Assembly: GCA_019359695.1 (NCBI GenBank)
Contig: JAHHGV010000018.1
Coordinates: 90,668-154,667, forward strand
Origin: Brasilonema angustatum HA4187-MV1
GTDB lineage: Bacteria > Cyanobacteriota > Cyanobacteriia > Cyanobacteriales > Nostocaceae
DNA: 64,000 nucleotides
Direction of reading: 5' to 3'
Part shown: in pieces, positions 61,291-64,000 of the stretch
Position numbering within the stretch: position 1 is the stretch's first letter
Layout: each line of letters opens with the position of its first letter
Notes under the pieces: generated by a model
Seen by the model: only the letters and a program-made list of their open reading frames with translations
Told to the model about the DNA's origin: nothing
Database searches by the model: none
Position numbers and translations under genes: made by a program

Positions 61291-62852
61291 AATGATAACT
61301 GTTGCTTGACTTTCTCCCAGCGAAATTCATTGACTTTTTCTAGCTGGTTAAAGAAGTATTCTTCTAAATAAGGCTCAATTTCCATGCGCCAGATATCTTC
61401 AATATCTTCACTCAGTTTATCTGTTAAGAAAAACGAAATACCTATTTCATAGTTTTTGTCTGAAATAGCTAGATTGATATAGTTTAAAATTTTAATTAAC
61501 ACCTCGACTGCAAAATCTGTTTTCAGGTGATAGCGCCGCAACAAATCATAGTTTGGGCGGAGTTCAATAAATGCGAAGCGGCGGCGTAATGCATAATCTA
61601 CTAAAGCAATTGATCTATCTGCTGTGTTCATCGTGCCAATGATACGAATGTTGGTGGGAATGCGAAATTTGTTACCAGCAGCGAGGGGAATTTCTTTGTC
61701 GCGGTACTCTAGGAGATACATTAATTCACCAAAAACTTGAGTTAAATTTGCACGGTTGATTTCGTCTATTATTAAAACGCAAATACCTTGACAATTTTCT
61801 ACCTCTTTACAGAATTGTACAAAACGACCTGGAAGCAGCAGATATGTTAATTTTCCATCTTCGTTTTGAGGACGGATGCCTTGAATAAAGTCTTCATAAG
61901 AGTATGCTGGGTGAAATTGCACGAGTTCAGAAAAGCCATTACCGCCACCTATTAAGTGTTGGGCAAGTTTTTCTGCAATGAAAGTTTTCCCAGTCCCTGG
62001 GGAGCCATATAATATTGCTTGTCCTTTGCGATTAATTGCGCGTATCCAGCTTTCTAGTTCTGCTTCATTCAAGCCAATTTTTTCAGCGCATTCAGCTAAG
62101 CTATATTGTGGTTGCAATTCTACTTCTTGAAATCGTGGGTCATCCTTGCCAATAAAATTATACTTTTTAACAGCTACTAACCAGTGAGAGAACATATCGA
62201 ACAAGTCATCATCCCTCAAAGCTGGTACACCAGATTGGTGCATCTGCTGGGAAAGTTCTGCTATCAGCTTTTTTCCAGTGACATTCAATTTAGGATAATC
62301 AGTTAGTTTTTCCGTATAAACTGTATTTGAAAAATAGTTAATCACTTGTATCAATTGGTTATTAATTAGTAGAAATTCCTCTGGTCGGAGTGCATTAAGG
62401 ATAGGCGTGATTGTTCCTATTGGTAAATATTGAGCATAAGGCAGGTGCGAAAAATTCACACAAGCTGCTGACAACTGCTTTGGATCATCATTGCAGTGGC
62501 GAACAAAATTTAAAATCGCCAAAGCAATATACTGCCAGTCTTCTGGCTTTATCCACATTGATGCCTCAAAAGATTCTTTTATATCTTTGGTGACAAATGA
62601 ACTAATATGAATCCAAGCTCCCCTTTCACGATTTTTAGTTGCGTCTGGGTAAGGTAGTAGTTGCAGCACGACTAATTCTATTACGTCTTCTCCAAAGTCT
62701 GCTGCTGCTGCGATCGCCTCAAAGTTTCTCTTCCCTTGCTGACGCTGTTTTTCATAGGCTGCTGTATGATGTAGGCCAGCGGGTGTGTAAGGATATGAGT
62801 TTAAAAACTCCTGAAATAGCCTTGCAAATTCATCTTTTTTGTGAGCTAACAT
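61287..62852 (-). CDS. mcrB: McrB-type GTP-dependent AAA+ subunit of an McrBC system
   Basis: 521 residues. N-terminal region (1-250) unlike classical McrB DNA-binding domains, so its specificity is unknown. AAA+ part: Walker A LYGSPGTGKTF (282-291), Walker B VLIIDEINRANL (Asp363, Glu364), McrB-specific GTMNTADRSIALVDYALRRR and FAFIELRP. The MNTxDR motif marks the GTP-using McrB branch. It is coupled to mcrC by a 4-base overlap. An ASCH protein and a PUA-type remnant lie upstream. The system would be type IV restriction or phage defence. Confidence 0.9.
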   Translation of the reverse strand: MLAHKKDEFARLFQEFLNSYPYTPAGLHHTAAYEKQRQQGKRNFEAIAAAADFGEDVIELVVLQLLPYPDATKNRERGAWIHISSFVTKDIKESFEASMWIKPEDWQYIALAILNFVRHCNDDPKQLSAACVNFSHLPYAQYLPIGTITPILNALRPEEFLLINNQLIQVINYFSNTVYTEKLTDYPKLNVTGKKLIAELSQQMHQSGVPALRDDDLFDMFSHWLVAVKKYNFIGKDDPRFQEVELQPQYSLAECAEKIGLNEAELESWIRAINRKGQAILYGSPGTGKTFIAEKLAQHLIGGGNGFSELVQFHPAYSYEDFIQGIRPQNEDGKLTYLLLPGRFVQFCKEVENCQGICVLIIDEINRANLTQVFGELMYLLEYRDKEIPLAAGNKFRIPTNIRIIGTMNTADRSIALVDYALRRRFAFIELRPNYDLLRRYHLKTDFAVEVLIKILNYINLAISDKNYEIGISFFLTDKLSEDIEDIWRMEIEPYLEEYFFNQLEKVNEFRWEKVKQQLSL

Positions 62853-62983
62853 TATCTAATCGTATACTGGAAATTGTGTCTAATTCATAAATACAGCATA
62901 TTGCAAGTAAATAAGGTGCAAGGCTGAGGTATAAAAGCTAGATAGAAAAAACCTTTTTACTTCTGACTTCTGCTATAAAACAC

Positions 62984-63460
62984 TTAATAATTAGAAACAC
63001 TAGAAGTATTATTTTGCGCTAGATATTTAATAGTCTGAAAATCATTTTCTGTTAGGTAATGATAACTTTGTGGCGGTCTAAAGTCAGATAATTCCTCTCT
63101 TAAACGTGTTAAATTTACAGGCTCAGGTAAGAGTTGAACATTTTTTAAAAAGATGCATACACTTAGAGAAGCATTCGCATAGTAAATATCAAACTCTTTC
63201 CGGGTCATTTCCGCTGTTTTACCCACTTGATTCCAAATTTTATTAAGGTCTTCCGGGAACTTATGAATCGGAATTTCCAAAATACTATCTACTTCAAAAT
63301 AGCCGAGCAAAGCTTTTTGAGGAGACGAAGCGTAGACTAGCACTAAGTCATCCTTATCTAATCGAGTACGAACCCGCCGCAGTTCTACTTTCTTATTACC
63401 CTCAAATATTTTTTTTGCATATTTAGGACGTATTGATAGTAGCAGGATATTACTAGGCAT
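62984..63460 (-). CDS. ASCH/PUA-like domain protein
   Basis: 158 residues. The N-terminal half (NILLLSIRPKYAKKIFEGNK, KVELRRVRTRLDKDDLVLVY, ASSPQKALLGYFEVDSILEI) is a typical ASCH (PUA-superfamily) beta-barrel start in which the KKVELRR segment contacts nucleic acid. The C-terminal half has PPQSYHYLTENDF, as in many ASCH proteins. ASCH and EVE domains bind RNA or modified bases. They are often found near McrBC and toxin-antitoxin genes, and here it lies 131 bases upstream of mcrB on the same strand, followed on its other side by a related partial gene. It may read modified bases for the McrBC system. Confidence 0.78.
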   Translation of the reverse strand: MPSNILLLSIRPKYAKKIFEGNKKVELRRVRTRLDKDDLVLVYASSPQKALLGYFEVDSILEIPIHKFPEDLNKIWNQVGKTAEMTRKEFDIYYANASLSVCIFLKNVQLLPEPVNLTRLREELSDFRPPQSYHYLTENDFQTIKYLAQNNTSSVSNY

Positions 63461-63470
63461 TTTCTACCGT

Positions 63471-63977
63471 TCATATTTGATTTAATACACCTAAATTATA
63501 CACTTGATTCAATAAAAATTGAGGTATTTTATAAGGTGATATAAGTAAGAAATTTAAAAATGATAGTTTTTGAAGTTTCTTTAAGGTTACAGGTGAAGTG
63601 AATAACTCGATATCACTAAAACGAAGAGCCATAATATTTCCATCTTTATCTATGTTTATATTTAAAATATCACTGAACTTATACACACCTAGTCGTTGGA
63701 AACGTTGATATAGCTCCTTAGGTTTACCAATGATGACTTCATCAAGACGAGAGGAGGCTCGAATTGCTTCTACTCCGCTGAAACCTTTACCTTTACCTTC
63801 CGTTTGTTTTCCGCTGACGTACCATAAAATTCGGCATGGCGCTTTTAATCCTCCGGAGTTTTTAACTGATCTATAATAACCCAAGTTGCGGGTTATCAAC
63901 CTGTGGGTGCTTTGCACTTGAATAGTCGTGCGATCGTTCACAACGAAGTGTGCGGTTGCGCGTCGCGCAACCGCCAC
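63471..63977 (-). pseudogene. Truncated C-terminal part of a PUA/ASCH-linked regulator
   Basis: The recognisable part (ILWYVSGKQTEGKG..., DEVIIGKPKELYQRFQRLGV, IMALRFSDIELFTSPVTLKK, NQVYNLGVLNQI) matches the C-terminal PUA-like domain of GNAT- or PIN-containing proteins that usually precede an ASCH gene. The first 30 residues from the GTG at 63977 come from a GC-rich palindromic repeat (GCGGTTGCGCGACGCGCAACCGC), so the N-terminal catalytic domain has been replaced or cut off here. A stop (TAA) lies directly before the GTG. It is probably a remnant. If it is translated from an internal start, it would be only the PUA-like domain. Confidence 0.55.
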
Positions 63978-64000
63978 TTAAATGAACTCAAAAACACAAA

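Noticed and set aside
1..64000. tRNA, rRNA, tmRNA or known riboswitch genes
   Set aside because: No acceptor/T-loop pattern or conserved RNA motif was recognised by eye. A covariance-model search would be needed to exclude small RNAs.

Overview
The window looks like chromosomal DNA from a filamentous, probably Nostocales-type, cyanobacterium. The evidence is frequent GCGATCGC (HIP1) octamers, a psaM gene, an rbp-rpsU pair, cyanobacterial-type hisS, MgdA and EbsA-like proteins, DUF4347/RTX proteins, and many short tandem repeats built on GGGAACAG or GGGAGCAG units. No tRNA, rRNA or CRISPR array was seen. 

Layout. (1) 1-8.4 kb, minus strand: one end of a lipopeptide-type biosynthetic cluster. 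It has a fatty acyl-AMP ligase, a free ACP, a CylC/AurF-like dimetal oxidase or halogenase, and a KS-AT-ACP-aminotransferase megasynthase that runs off the left edge. Together these would activate a fatty acid, possibly halogenate or oxidise it, extend it by one malonyl unit and turn it into a beta-amino acid. (2) 8.5-11.85 kb: an insertion-sequence graveyard with Tn3, IS701 and IS630 remnants and repeats. (3) 11.85-16.1 kb: a PEP-mutase/isocitrate lyase-family enzyme, an arsenic operon (arsR-acr3-arsC) and an acyltransferase. (4) 16.7-33.5 kb: a PEP-CTERM ModA-like protein, then a run of small-molecule enzymes around one large DUF4347/FG-GAP/RTX protein and hisS. The enzymes are a nitrilase homologue with an altered triad, an aldehyde dehydrogenase, an Asp/Asn beta-hydroxylase, a hydantoinase-like amidohydrolase, a DUF3598 protein, a Rieske oxygenase, two tandem alpha/beta hydrolases without a serine nucleophile, an MDR oxidoreductase and an NTF2-like protein. 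(5) 34.1-38 kb: a divergent GrpE-like/Hsp70/J-TPR module. (6) 38.2-43.7 kb: rbp-rpsU, then a TPR-CHAT protein and a smaller neighbour sharing its N-terminal domain. (7) 44-47.3 kb: dnaX interrupted by a 430-residue intein. A complete LAGLIDADG homing endonuclease is encoded inside the intein in a different reading frame of the same strand; this is the most striking feature of the window. (8) 47.4-60 kb: glycolipid synthase, radical SAM protein, EbsA-like protein, DRTGG protein, a PadR regulator with a 34-bp perfect palindrome, and assorted housekeeping genes including psaM. (9) 60-64 kb: an McrBC restriction system with ASCH/PUA-type neighbours. 

All calls come from reading the sequence and from remembered family motifs. 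No database search was run, and statements on novelty need such a search.
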